Below are positions 1 through 12,628 of a stretch of DNA of 64,000 bases, piece after piece; position 1 is the first letter of the stretch, and the number at the start of each line of letters is the position of its first letter. Source of the DNA: Apoderus coryli (Eukaryota; Arthropoda; Insecta; Coleoptera; Attelabidae); NCBI GenBank assembly GCA_911728435.2, contig OU452206.1, forward strand, positions 14,910,297-14,974,296, read 5' to 3'. The notes beneath the pieces were generated by a model, which saw only the letters and a list, made by a program, of their open reading frames with translations, had not been told where the DNA came from and did no database searches. The translations under genes and the position numbers were made by a program.

Positions 1-616
1 AGTGCTGGGACATCGAAACGAAAAATCGATGTTGACCATCGATGTTAACATCGAAAGCTAACATCGATGGCTTAAAAACATCGGTTGTAAAACATCGATG
101 TTTTCGAAACATCGATATTTAAAACAGTACATTTGCGATTAGGAATAAATTAGATATAAAAAATAAAAATAAACTTTTTATTAGAAAGAATTAAGAAATT
201 ATCAAACGTTAAAATACTCAATAACAAAAAAACATATAAATAACTCCAAAAATAAAACAAATTTTAAAACATAATATTTTATAACGCCGGCGTCGAGCCA
301 GTTCGCAGGGTTGCAGTTTACAATACGTATGGAAAACAAGTTGCGACGTTGCCGAATGCCGACTGGAAGTACAGAAAAATTTCAACCACCTTTAACAAAT
401 GAAATCAAAAGCTTTCGTTCGTATTTTCTTGTGCTGGGAAAATTGATTTTAAGATAAGAACCTAGTTTTCTTGTTTTGTCATATCATTGAACATCGAAAG
501 GAAACATCGATGTCAACATCGATGTTTTCTACCTCTGACATCGATGTCGAAAACATCGAACATCGGTAACAGAACATCGATGTTTCAAAAACATCGATGA
601 ACATCGCGCAGCACTA
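1..616. mobile_element. hAT-like non-autonomous element with ATCGAT terminal arrays
   Basis: The window opens with AGTGCTGGGACATCG, and an inverted counterpart (CGATGTTC..GCGCAGCACTA) closes the unit near 615, so the two ends form an imperfect TIR with an AGTGCTG tip. Five ATCGAT hexamers lie in the first 120 bases and five more between about 500 and 600, mostly as ACATCGATGTT. The middle (130-490) is AT-rich except for a GC-richer patch at 280-370, and shows no coding potential. AGTG-type tips with subterminal word arrays are typical of hAT elements; the assignment is inference because the left flank lies outside the window and the 8-bp duplication cannot be checked. Confidence 0.55.
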
Positions 617-858
617 TGCAATAGAGGGAGCGCAAACTCAAATAGTTACAAGAATGTTGAAAAAGTCTCTAATAATATAGTTTATTAAAATAATTAATTA
701 AGTAGTGATTATTATTTTTTTTGGATTACCGTGGTAATCATTCTTTTTATTATTTACACTAATTACATAAACATAATGATAAATTCACATTTTCATTAAT
801 ATACTGGCACAGTCAATACCTATGTTATTCTAATATTCAGCAATTTTCCGTTGTCTAT

Positions 859-2604
859 TTATCGTCTGCCAAATCCTGGTCTGGATTCAGATTGTTCTGG
901 ATGTGCTGCAATGTATTCCAGGGCTCTCTGAATTGCTGGAGGGATTGGAGGCGGTGTTGGTAAATGTGCTCCTAAAATATATATAAAAAAAACACTTTTA
1001 GTTGAAGAAAAAATAAGTATGAAGGACTGTAATAAAATATAAGGAAAATGTTACTGATTTTTTAAAATGACGCCTTCTCCAAAAGACAAGAACTAAGATT
1101 TTCTTAAATACAGAGGTTTCTAGTTCTTTTTTTGTTTAGATATATTTATGCAGATTAATATTATTCTAGCTACAGGATCTTTTTAAAATTCCTGTGAATT
1201 TTTACATTAAGGAGGGCGAAATGTCTAGCCATCTTTATCAATCGTGATCCAACATAACCATTCTTAAAAATCGGGGAAGTGTCACTTCTCTATAGTACAT
1301 CGTATATCTAATCTGTGATCTGAGCTAAATAAGGACAGAGGCGTATCTAGGTAAATATGAATGTGAAATATGTTTATTTCAATCAAAATTACGAACTAAC
1401 TTTGTTATTGTAGTTTAACGTACCTGAAGGTTGGAACCCGTTTTCATTTGCAACGTATGTTAAAGATATTGGGCTGTTATCAGGGGCAGTATACCGAAAA
1501 CCACCCTGAGCCTCCATTGCTTCAGTTTGAGGGTTGCCTAAATTCTTTACTTGTCCACGTTCTTCCGCTGCTATTCCGTTTTCTGTTTCATAACTGAACA
1601 ATAATAAAACACGTTAATTTTGTGTACATATCTGCTATTTCGTAGAAGTTCAGTTTCAGGCCTCGAGGAAATAGTTCGATCTTAAAAATATGTGAACTAA
1701 CTTCTATTATTATTTGTTTCTACTAATATAGGTTGACGAATTGAGATCGAATCGAATAGATCGATACATTTCTTACATCTCTATTAAAGAAAGCGGGTTC
1801 ACATTTTGAGCATCTGCGGCAAGTCAAAAATGTATCCCTTAGGTCTGCAGTTTTGTTTACAATAACATTCGTTACGTCAAATACTAATATTTTATCTTTT
1901 TTTTATAAATTTTTTGGCCATTTGACGTTTATTAAAATGTTTCAAATTTTCCGCGCTATATCATAACCGTAAATTCATATCACTACAGTGTATAATTAAT
2001 GAAATATCTGATAAAAATAATTTAATAAACATGTCAGGTAACAATATGTATAGACCGGCTGCAATTTCCAAAATAATAATACCAAAAAAAGTTTCATGGC
2101 CCAGTTTTGAACTCGCAACCTTACGATTACAAAGACATAACGTTAACACATATGCCAACAGGTATGTCATGCTTAGTTTTATAAAATTGTCGTTAAATGT
2201 AGACTCCTAGAACCTATAGATGGTGACGACTGTAAAACAGACATAATCGAAGACAAATTTGACAACTTGTGTTATTTAAAAACAATTCTGCCAGATTTAG
2301 TTCAATAAGTTGAATAGTATTAAAATCAAAATAAGTATAAATTAGGAGTTTTGCATATTTTACACTTGTTTTGATTTTGAGAAACTCTACCCGCACTTGA
2401 ACCCTGTTTTCGTAGGGGATTAAAGTGAATAAGAGCTATCACATTTTATTATTTATTACATTTATATATATATTTATACCTCCACGCGTAGGAGCCATCG
2501 GGATTGGGTCCAACTTGATCCTGTTTGATGATTTTTATGATTTGCCCGGGACTTACAGGTCTGTATTGCGCCGTGGCACAGCCTATGAGAAGAGCTAGAA
2601 ATAT
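859..2604 (-). CDS. RR-1 cuticular protein gene, exons 2-4 (first exon not found)
   Basis: Structural cuticle protein of the Rebers-Riddiford RR-1 class, predicted to be secreted by epidermis and to bind chitin in the procuticle. Exon 2 (2480-2604) encodes the end of a signal peptide ([12 protein letters not shown], then QYRPVSPGQ) and ends in SYAW plus a split Ser codon. Exon 3 (1424-1593) carries the domain: [28 protein letters not shown]. Exon 4 (859-971) gives [19 protein letters not shown], then AAHPEQ, and stop TAA. Intron phases (2, then 1) match the two other RR-1 genes here. From exon 2 onward there are 135 residues. A short first exon encoding the initiator Met must lie upstream (above 2604); no candidate could be fixed by eye. 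Codons are open throughout, so the gene looks functional. Substrate and tissue are family inference. Confidence 0.85.
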
Positions 2605-3337
2605 CTGAAAAATAATTTACTGCATTATGTCATGACAAACAATTTAAGTAAATTGTGTGAATAATATATACACCCTGTATAGTATATAGCTTGTGTAATA
2701 CGAATAAAATTTCTTTATTTATAATTTATTATTTATTTTTTTATAACATTTTAAATGACAAAGCGAATATTCGGTCTTGCTAATTCGTTTTTTACAAAAA
2801 CCACGTACTCCAAATGAGGCTAACTTAACGTTCATCATCAAAAAACACAAATGCCAAGATATGTGTAGTTAAAATTACGATCATTCCACAAAAAGCACAC
2901 ATACATACATGTCCATCTTGTACTCTTGACCACTCTTGACTCGTGCACCAATATTTATCGTTATTAATTAAAAAAATAAAAATAAGTTTTCTTTGTAACT
3001 TTGTTTTTTTTTTACTTGCAAAAACAACTTAGGTATGTCCAACAGTTTTTCTCTTTTTCCAAAGGAATTAAGCACAAATCGTTTTATATTATCAAACGAA
3101 CAGAATTCTTCAGTTAATACAAATGAAAAAATATTTAAGAAAATCATTATTTTTTTTTATTTCCTGAAATTTTTCTGATCTAAAACTATGTCTTGAAGCA
3201 ACTTAAGTACTTAAAATAATAAAAGGCTCAGCATTCAAAGTTTTCTCGTCTAAGGTTTTTTATAATATGCAAGTTTTTATTTCTTCATCTTCACCTTTTA
3301 AATGGTGTTTTCAAAAGTAAACTAACTTTAGTCGATT
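2605..3337. other. AT-rich stretch without recognised gene
   Basis: This stretch lies 5' of exon 2 of the cuticle gene, so it is probably its intron 1. A CACCCTGTA element tip sits at 2671-2679. I see no convincing first exon (ATG followed by a donor in frame) and no other coding signal. Confidence 0.4.
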
Positions 3338-5368
3338 TCGATAATTTTTGAAAAAACAATTTTTTGCGATTTTAGTTTTTATTTATTTCTGACATTATTT
3401 TGACAGATATTAAAAAATGAAGAGCACTTTCTTATTGTTACTTTTTGAGGAGAATAAGATAGCGTTTACAAATTTTCACTACGACGTTTCGTTTTTGAAA
3501 AACCATCATCAACTTGGTTTTTCTCAATACCACCGAAGATTTTTTATTGTTGAATTTAAAGCCATTTTCAATTCAAAAATAGGTTATATTCGTTTAAATA
3601 AGTTTTGAGTGTTTTTAGCTGTTTTAAGTTTACCGCTTGTCTTTCTCACTGCATTTTAGTTGAAGGTTATCAATTTGAGGATTTCCTTTGACTTGATTGT
3701 ATTTAAGAAACAATATTATTAGAATTAAACTGTTAGTTATAAATAATAATAATAATATATAATAATCATAATACAGTGATGGATTTTGGTTATCAATTAT
3801 TAAACACACTGATATGGTTGAATACGTATTATGTCGTATTTTCCAAAGTCATATCGAAGTTTAATTATTGTCCTATTTAATTTCTTGCAATATCAGATGC
3901 ATGATATTATATTGGGAGAAAGAGAATTAAAATAGAATCGAAATATCCTAAAATATACTGAGTGTTTCATTTAAAACTAAAAAAAAAACAGGTTTATATC
4001 ATACATTGAACTAGGCCTACATAAATTTGTATTTACGTCGCTGGATTCCTATTTGCCGTATCCATTAAAAGTTAAGCTTTATTTGCTAGTTAAAATAAAT
4101 TATAATAATAAATAAGTTATATGTTGAGTAAATTTCGACGATTTTCGAAAATCATCCTGTACCTCGACAACTAAACAACTCATAAAAAATCTTTATCGTT
4201 CATCGTTAGTTTTATCCAAATATAGGTATGATATCCTGATTAATCCTGTATGAAATCTACAGAAATATTATTTGAATATCCTGTCACATAGTATACCGCA
4301 GGGTAAAAATAATAATATACGATCATATCTTTGAGAGATATGACTGTTTTGGCGTTTGAGACATAATCTTCAAAGACTGCGATGGGCTAATAGATAATCC
4401 ATTTTTTGTAAAAATTAGACTAAACTAAAATAAATAGTACTGACATGTTATTCCAGAGAAAACAAAACGTTTAATGATGGTTTTGACTGAACAAGGTATA
4501 AAGGTGTAAACTAGAGCGTTTATTCTGGATAAAAAATATTAGAGTAGCAATTTAGTTCCGCCATGAGATATTAAATCTGTATAATATATTGTTATAGGCA
4601 CTATTTATGGATGCAGTTCCCGAGTCGTGGTCTGTAAAAGCATACCCTAGCTTATTACCTCTAGGTCAATGGGTTGGCGACTTATCCCTACGAATAAAAG
4701 AACTAGAAGATTGGACATCAGATTTCTCGATGTGGCTTGGTGGATTTTTCAATCCATAGTCATTTTTGACGGCTCTCATGCAACAAACAGCTCGCTCGCT
4801 GAAATTGTTCAAGATAAATCGCCATAGTTTGGCACTTATTTTGCGTAAAACATTCATCTGAGAAAGGCGTTTCCTTAATAACTTCAAAAAGCACAAACAT
4901 TCAACTAAATTTGAAAAACCGCGCAGAGAATTAAATGTTATATTGGAACAGAAATAAATTATCAAATAATTGTGAGTAACGACGAAAGAATGCTTTTGCA
5001 AAAGATACTATTCTGCATTCATTCTCTTAAGTGCCAACCTATGGCGATTTTACTTGAATAATTTTAAATGACAGCTAAAACAGTGAGAACTTGTTTAAAC
5101 CATTAAATGTGATCTTCCACCTATATTTGAATTGAAAATGGCTTTATATTTAACAATATAAAATCCTGGGCCGTATTGAAAAAAACCAAGTTGATGATGG
5201 TTTTTCATAAACGAAACGTCGTAGTGAAGATTTGTAAACTCTATTTTTTTCTTCTCAAAAAGTAACAATAGAAACTGCTTTTCATTTTTTTATATCTGTA
5301 AAAATAATGTCAGAAATAAATAAAAACGAAAATCGCAAAAAATCGTTTTTAAAAAATTCTCTAATTGA
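3338..5368. mobile_element. Foldback element with arms of about 300 bp
   Basis: The stretch 3338-3635 returns in inverted orientation at about 5055-5368. Shared words include TTTTGCGATTTT, TTTATTTATTTCTGACATTA, CACTACGACGTTTCG and AACCATCATCAACTTGG. The 1.4-kb middle has no recognised transposase; the longest frame in it (4666-5001, minus) matches no family I know. Both arms carry a GAAACGTCGTA motif (see findings on hammerhead-like cores). Best described as a long-TIR, non-autonomous DNA element. Confidence 0.65.
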
Positions 5369-6904
5369 AAGACTAAATTATGATCAATCAAACCAATTTA
5401 TACTGTGTTAAATTCCTTATTTTACTAATTTAACTGAATAGTATTAAGTTTTTCTGAACATAAATTAATCTAATATCTTTACTTAAAGGCTATCAATATT
5501 ACTTGCTTTAGATTAAAATAAACATTTTTGGTATGGCGTATTCTCGGGGTCCTACTAAGTAAAATCTCAAATATGTGCTAGGCTATACCTATTTATGGTG
5601 GCGAATATAATCTAAATATTATGTTGTCGAGCAATTTGTGTTCGATACTTTAAAGAAGACTTTTAACTCTAGAAGGCTGTCTTAACTTTAAAGCTGCTAC
5701 TTTTAATCGCCGTCAATTGCTATCGTACACTTTTTATACGCGTTTAACCGGGTTCTCGTCTAAGACTTCTAGTGACTTGCTACTTTTGATAGTTTAGATT
5801 AGCTACTTCTGAATGGACTTGCAACTCAATTATTGGTAGTATTATAAATTTTTTCATCTTAAAATAAATAAGTCACTTAATTCACGAGAGTTCCTGAATT
5901 TGTCTTGTGAATTTTTTGACATATAGCCAAAAGAAACGCCATAAACATGCATTGAACGTCAAAATATTACCAAAAAATGTAATGCATTGGGCTAACCGTT
6001 TTTTTTTGTAATAATTAGATAAGTTACACTGTTCCTTTGTACGTAAAATAATAAAAAGACCTCGTCGGATTATCAAATTAAAGTAACTGAAATTCCAGGA
6101 TTGAATGAATTGAAAAAACAAAAAACAACTAATGCCACTATCATATTATCAGATTTCCATGTTTTCTGAATTAATTTTTTCAAAAATACTACTCACTAAA
6201 TTACATGCATCCATATTATTTCACAAAAGCCCGCAAAATTCGAAAAACGCAAAATGTTTTTTGAGAATATTAGATATTATGGTTCTGTGGTCACTAACAA
6301 TATATTAAATACTGGTAATTTCATCCATATCTTGATTTAATTTATATATAGTGGGTGCATCTAATGAAATTTCAACTACACCTTTAAAATAATTTGCATC
6401 GATGATATTATGATAGTAATGTAATCTTTTTGCGCTCTTAAAAGTATTACCAGTGGTGGCCGACAAAAATAAGTACCTTTTCATTGTTTTGTAATAATTT
6501 CGTGGGATCTTAGTTATGAAAATAAATAATATACTATTTTGTTCTATGCGACATTTTGCAATAGAAATATAAAACATACTTTTTATATTATATTAAATTT
6601 GGAAAAAGGTTGTGTACCATTTAAAAGTGTTTCTAATATACGACTACACCATAATTTTTGGTTTGCTGACATTTGCCAAGTCAAAAATAAAGACCGTTTC
6701 TCATTCATACACTTTTGGTGTTTCATGATGGTTTGTATGAACCTGTACAATTATGAAATCGACAACTCCTGCTGCAGATCATCTTAAGTTGGACAAAAAC
6801 TGACAAAATTGTCAAAAGGCATTTCAGAGTCTAAAACTAATCTGGTTCAGTGGTATGATCATATGCTAAAAAACAAATATCTTGACGTCCGACCAAAGCT
6901 AATA
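5369..6904. other. No recognised feature
   Basis: AT-rich DNA with scattered small open frames on both strands (for example 6305-6577 minus and 5882-6121 minus). None shows a domain, splice structure or homology to another part of the window that I can recognise. Confidence 0.4.
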
Positions 6905-7430
6905 GTATATTGTGCAACGAACATGAAATGACATATATTTCCTACGAGTATCATCGTTTGCAGCATGAGCCGCAGGCGAGTTCTGCAAATCATACGAGTA
7001 GAAAATGATTATTTCATGTGAGTTTCACACTATACTTTTTCTACGACTGTTTTAATGCTTTTGAATAAATTTAACATAATTTTTAGGAAAATATTTGTTT
7101 TTCTTACTTACCCCTGTGTATAAGCCTAAATACGATAAATTAGAAGTATTAAATTGACTAGGTGGTGTTAAACTATATTCACTATCACTGTTTATGTGTT
7201 TTGAAATTAGCGAAATACTTAATAACAATTATTATTCATTATAAATACCAAAACTGTCAATTTGGGGTTTGTATTTTCGGCGTTGCTATGGTGATTTTTC
7301 ATGCCCTCCTCTACTTTTGTCATTACCAGAAAATTTTATCCTATTGCCTAGCAACTAGTGGGAAATATTATTACGCACAGCATTACAATGTACTACATTT
7401 TCAAATCATGATTGAACAGTCGTAGAAAAA
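6905..7430 (+). repeat. Dispersed repeat family R1, copy 1
   Basis: First of three long copies (others at 44731-45299 and 51068-51634) and one partial copy (41935-42055), all in the same orientation. The unit begins GTATATTGTGCAACGAACATG, followed by an imperfect hairpin: a TTTCCTACGAGTATGATCG arm, the apex GCAGCATGAGCCGCAGGCG, and a return arm CATACGAGTAGGAAA. The 3' part contains a short open frame starting MVLNYIHYHCLCV and ends in GTCGTAGAAAAA, which is the inverse of TTTTTCTACGAC inside the unit. Copy 1 lacks about 25 bases before the end that the other copies keep. Probably a MITE-like element; its superfamily is unknown. Confidence 0.75.
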
Positions 7431-8339
7431 ATAATTTTACCCACTCATTTAAAAGGCTATCTCCGACCTTATAATTTACTTGACTTTTAGCACACATATT
7501 TCAACTGTTTAGTGTTGGATTAGTAATTATTATTTCAATATTTAGTGGCGTAAAATTGCGGTAACTACGTCACTGGCGACTATTCTCTTCCAATTATGAA
7601 AACGTCACCCACAAAATGTGAGTAACTTAGAGAAAAATTTCCTGAAAGGTGAATTATATGCAGGTGGATGTTAAATAAACGTGTATACTGTTGTCAAGAC
7701 AAGGAACAAGGAGGTGTGCATTTCGTTTATAATAAATTAAATCGTTTTAACTAATTATAAGCCTCATCATCATCAATAATTTTTATTATTTATTTATTTA
7801 TACATTTTATTATCATATACAATAATAATTACATACTAATACACGTTATAGGAATCTCTGCAAAATGTTACAACTTATGGTTTACTTGTTACTTTTACCC
7901 ATACAGGGTGATTTTGGTTTGAGCTTTAGAAGTGTTAAGAATCATATTTCCGTTTACAATGGACAAACGAATACGAAGATATAAAACAATTTCTATTGTG
8001 GGGCATGGTCGTTCTTCACCAATTCAAAATTGTTTTGCAGAGAAAGACCTTTTGTACCTATACCACAGCATTAATAAGTACAGCATTCCGACTCCTCGTT
8101 GGCACTTTGAAATAAACTGTGACGTATGATGCCGCCATTTTGGGTTATAAGTCAGGTCCTGACTAAGAATAATTATAGTTTTCGGTTTCTAACCACAGTA
8201 CTGTATTTTCATTTTTGTAAAAATATTTAAGTACATAATAATATCGCTGTCAATTTCAGAAATATTTGTGGTGTGTCATAGTGATTGAAAACAGCTTTGA
8301 GTGGTGGTATCAGTTAAATGTTGACATGATTGGGTGATT
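7431..8339. other. No gene; one element tip
   Basis: AT-rich DNA with a TACAGGGTG tip at 7902-7910, followed by the sort of sequence seen in mariner-like MITEs. A TAGTGGCGTAAA string at about 7544 resembles a hAT tip. No coding signal recognised. Confidence 0.4.
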
Positions 8340-9000
8340 TTTAATAATAATAATAATAAACACACCAATAATACAGACTTTATTAGTAAAAAAGACATTT
8401 TTATAAAAGTTGAAGCAGTGCTTCCTAACTTAACCTAAACGTAACTTATATTTTAGCTTAAACCTATCTGAAAATAGTTTTACATCGCTGGCCAAATTAA
8501 GTAGGTAGCTTATGTGTACAAATTAATTTGTTCTATTACGTGTCAGACCGCGCTCTTAAACGAAAACCCCTGTAAACTTTTTATATTCTCCGGTAGAGCT
8601 TTGTAATATTTTGAAACCGTATAGGAAAATGACCGCTCAAAGATTGATGTTGAGTCTAGCGGTGGCGTAATGACAGTTTTATGAGGAATATTCACATCAT
8701 ACACCGATCCCCGGAACTTCAATCTTTCTTATAAGTATTCCGCCTATTTCCATCTGATGATTTTTATTAATCAAAATTAGTGATTGAAAATCCGAAGTTG
8801 TTTCATTCTTAACCAGCCGATTTCCTTAATCTTATTGCTAGCCTCTTTCACTCCTACGAATTCCACATACAAGCCGTGTGCCTGAATCCTACATCAACTG
8901 AATCGTGTTCTCAGCAATTTTAGTCAAACAAGGGCCATACATATATTGTCAATAATATAACCCCTAGCTGATTGCGTTATCATGCTATCTCGCCACGAGA
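8340..9000 (-). pseudogene. CR1/Jockey-like retrotransposon 3' end
   Basis: On the minus strand the sequence runs from a decayed reverse-transcriptase C-terminus into a 3' UTR and ends at an ATT microsatellite (TAATAATAATAATAATAA at about 8342 on the plus strand). Recognisable peptide: ERSFSYTVSKYYKALPENIK, just before the stop, matching the 'RSF-Y-P-I' end of this retrotransposon class. The same end is found in the minus-strand fragments at 16922 and 54162. Frames are broken upstream, so it is a 5'-truncated dead copy. Confidence 0.6.
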
Positions 9001-9538
9001 CAACTTGTGTTTATGTTTTACTTTCATTTAGTTTAAAAACATATTAGATACTGCCATTTCGTAATATAAATTTTATGGTTATACAAATACTTGTTATAAA
9101 CGTAAAATTATCTAGTATTCATCTTTATTTTTACTTATTACTCACCTAACAGGATCTGTGGGGAAGCGAAAAAAATGTTTAGAGCAAGTGTACCGCTTAT
9201 TGGGACAACATTTTGCAGCACACACATGTCCTCCCTGATTGTTCATTGTATTAATCATAATTAAGATACGTTAATAAAAATAATTCTCACGAACACTACC
9301 AAAAACACAGAATTAGATTACAAACACAATATTTATTTATCTCGTATCGTACACGCCGACAATGAACTATATATTGAACACAGGAGTGAACGGTATCTAT
9401 CTACGTCAATGCGATTATTGTGACGTTTTAACCCATAATGGCGGCATGCGCGACGATATGCGCAGGACGGCTGGCAAGCGGAAAGTCAGAATACTGTATT
9501 ATTAATTATACTGTGCCTATACTTTAAATAGGTAGAAC

Positions 9539-10070
9539 CATGGGCGTAGCCAGGGTGGGGCAAGAAAACGAGGAAATTCATATTAACGTACAAAATTTAT
9601 TGAAGAAACATGTTGGGTTCATAACTTATAAGTATTTTATTTTAGCATTAACATTCTAGAATTCTGGCTAAACTTGGACAAAATTTCTTTTTCAAACTGA
9701 TCGTTCGCGTTTAAAACTCTTTTTCAATGGACGCTCCTCATGCAAAATCCAACAAGCCGTTGTTCCAACATTTTTGACCGTAACCAAGTTTTTACCTGAC
9801 GCAAGGTGAAATTTGGAGTGCTTTTTTAATGCCTGGGTAAAAAGATTGCACCTCCTTAACTAGTTCAACTTTTTTTAACTCCGAGTCTGACATTTTTTTT
9901 TTCTTTCCACAGATTATACCATATAGTTCCACTTCAGCCAAAATCTCGTTTAAGTTGTAGTAGTCACAAAACATTTTAACTTTTTTTGAAAACTCAGCAA
10001 ATGGTAAAGCAAGAAATATTATTAGCAACTTCCTAAAGCGACAGTCGGACGGCCATACAGCGAACAAGTC
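9539..10070 (-). pseudogene. hAT transposase C-terminal relic
   Basis: On the minus strand a frame (9792-10067) ends in SFYPGIKKALQI, and the reading continues below it with VKTWLRSKMLEQRLVGFCM and an SVH motif. This is the hAT dimerisation-domain signature (KTWLRS.M...RL.G). About 25 residues normally lying between the two blocks (the ERSFS region) are missing, and a stop interrupts the second block. Downstream, at about 9539-9562, GGGCGTAGCCAGG resembles the hAT end CAGTGGCGTAGC. A decayed, internally deleted copy; the N-terminal zinc finger and catalytic regions were not seen. Confidence 0.6.
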
Positions 10071-11479
10071 AAAAGTTCTATCACGCGAACAGAGACAGCA
10101 GTTATTATTACCGAAGTTGGAAAACCAGACGTAAAAATCCGAAACCTTGATTGAGAATGTGTTTTTTTTTTTGGAGAAGAGATCTGATGATCTGATCTGA
10201 TCTGGAACGACGAGTTAGGAAGAACAATATCGTCATCTTTGGCGTGGATCCCCCTGTGGACAAGGGCGATCTGATTCCTTTCCTGATCAACTTCTTCCTC
10301 TTGTGTCCGGCATCGACGACGCCTTTGTATTGAAGCCGAGAAGTGGTCATTTAATTAAAGTGGGACTTCTAATAATTTATATATCTAATAATTCATATTG
10401 AGAAATGCTTAAAGCCTGAAGAAGTCCAACATCTATATAAATCAGGACCTCTGCTCTGAAGATACACAAGATAGAAAAACCCTGACTGATAATTTGAAAT
10501 TAGTTAGATCCAAGAATCTCACGGCTTAAATCGTCAAAGGAAACAAACTAGTACGTATAACCCCAAAAATGTCCAACTTTACGATAGAGCTGTTTGTTGC
10601 CAGATTACAACCCCAGGGTTGCCAAATCCCGAAATATAAAACGGAACCCTCGTATATTTATTTTACGTATGGCTCTCGAAAATATAAAAAATTTTCACCT
10701 AAACCTGTTACAAGCATTGAGTCTAGCATGTGTAGACTGGTTCTAACCATTAGTAACCAATTAGTAATATAACTGCTAAATTTGATCTGTGGGAATCTGG
10801 ACTTTTAATCAATGCTTTCAATAAGTCAGTGTTCTTTTCGAGAAACATTCCGCAAAGTATGTGAGGCTATTCACAAAGTTTGATGCGTGATTGAACAACA
10901 GAACCTCTTTCTGCAACTTCTGGATGGCTAATGTTGCACTTGCACCCACATAAATTTTAAGGGGCCTAGGAATTTAAGGGAAACCATGGTTAGAATCTGA
11001 GGCACTTGGACCTTGAATAATTTAGAGATACACTAGCATTAAAGGCATCCGCAAAGACCTATTTGTTGGTTCGGATTTTGGTCTGGCGTAATTAGACGTT
11101 TTCCTGAATTAAATCACAATATATTCAGAGGATACGTTATAGAAAACTGAGCATCCGAATACATGTCGGAAAACAAACTGTTTTCAGTTAATAAAATTTA
11201 AAATACAATATTTCAAGAGAAAAATGATGCCAGAATTTTGTCCCAAATAATTAGAGTCATACGTGTAATTGTTTCGACCAAATATTCGATTTAAAAAACA
11301 GCAAATTCAGTTTCAAAATACTTCAAACAAATGCTTGTGGAAGTTTACTCCTTTGGCGCTCACTAACCTCTGACTTCATGGATTTTATCGACATTTTCCG
11401 GCATGCGTCATCTAACGTATTTTGTATTAACGTAACCTGGCTCACATATCGAGGAAAAATATGGCAAAATTGAATGAAT
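10071..11479. other. No recognised feature
   Basis: Contains small open frames (10108-10350 minus and 10569-10772 plus) without recognisable domains. Part of the interval may be a decayed 5' portion of the mariner copy that follows, but I could not align it. Confidence 0.35.
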
Positions 11480-11700
11480 TGGGCTTATCCACCCACCGTA
11501 TTCTCCAGAGTTGGCTGTTTTCAGATCTCAGAAGAATGTTTGCCTGAAAGAAATTTAAGTCCAATGATGAAGTAATCGCTGAAACTGAGGCCCATTTTGA
11601 CGATAAAAAGAAATCGTAATATAAAAGTGGTATTGAAAAGTTGTAAAATCGATATAATCGTTGTATTGATTTCTTAGTTATTCTACGGACTTATAATGCA
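11480..11700 (+). pseudogene. mariner transposase C-terminal relic
   Basis: Read across shifting frames, the plus strand gives PPYSPEL, then SNDEVIAETEAHFDDK, then YKSGIEKL..RYNRCIDF. This is the C-terminal block of mariner transposases (HPPYSPDLAP...YK.GI..L..R..KC). Several frameshifts and stops make it a pseudogene. No matching TIRs were located. Confidence 0.6.
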
Positions 11701-12185
11701 ATAGCGGATTTACCTAATTGGATTTTGTTTACAGACAGCACTATCGTCAATGATAATTTTCCAAAGGTTCATAGTGAAGAACTTTTCAAGCTCATTGTGT
11801 AGATAATATTTTACACTTATTTACAAATACCTAAATATATTAAATTGTAATTTAAATACAAAGAGATAGATTTTTTCCAACCTTTAGCCGGTGAGAATGG
11901 CAAATAGTCTGGTTTACATAAAAGGCCAAATAAATCAACAATTAATCGAGGAGTATCTCTCTCTTATAGCTAACATCTTCTGTTCTCGCGGATATTTCAT
12001 ATAATAGTTTTGATGCCAACGAATAAGGAAAAGCATACATCAATTTTATAATAAAAATAATTAATTGCTCTTTTGTAAAAGGTTCTTACATAAAATAATT
12101 TAATAAAATATATATAAAAACTCATTTGACATTAAAATTGCTAGAAATACCGACCGACAAGAACTCTGATTGGTATATTACGTTA

Positions 12186-12378
12186 TACAGGGTGTCAGCC
12201 GCTCCGGCTGACAGAAGACGGGGCAATAAAGTCCGGCGACCTTGGGGCCAAAACTCCTAACGTGATAGCTCTAATTCACTCTAATATTGTAAACGCGCTA
12301 AAAAAGAGAATTGAGATAAAGACAGATATAATCATTTTGAAGTCACTCGAGACGGTTAAAGGTAATTCCAGATGTGTT
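12186..12378 (+). repeat. TACAGGGTG tip plus a dispersed repeat shared with 57.3 kb
   Basis: A TACAGGGTGTCAGCCGC tip at 12186 is followed by a small GC-rich palindrome (CAGCCGCTCCGGCTG). The segment from about 12294 to 12378 (AATTGAGATAAAGAC, then CATTTTGAAGT and TTCCAGATG) is repeated at about 57338-57422 with scattered substitutions. Non-coding in both places. Confidence 0.6.
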
Positions 12379-12628
12379 AACGTTTACTCTTCGTAATCGT
12401 AATAATGAAAGACGACGGAGCCATAGAGTTTCCCACCTACACTCTGCCTACGGAAAAGGAGCACGCGTTCGTCTTACGTGGACTGGGCGGCAACATAGCT
12501 GAAACTGACATACAAATGGACCTTCAAGACACATACAAAATCCCAGTCAAATAAGTGTACAGGATGAAAACGGCCGCTTTATCTGGTTATCAGTAGTTAT
12601 ACCCATAGGGTCTTGATAATACCGAGAT

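Noticed and set aside
1389..1424. Extension of the RR-1 domain exon past the GGTACG donor (reading on to [12 protein letters not shown])
   Set aside because: The donor GTACGT after FQPSG and the in-phase acceptor at 971 restore the usual [10 protein letters not shown] tail, as in the two other RR-1 genes; the longer reading is intron.
6545..6787. Open frames at 6305-6577 (-) and 6539-6787 (+) as transposase pieces
   Set aside because: I could not match them to piggyBac, hAT or P-element blocks, and there are no flanking TIRs.
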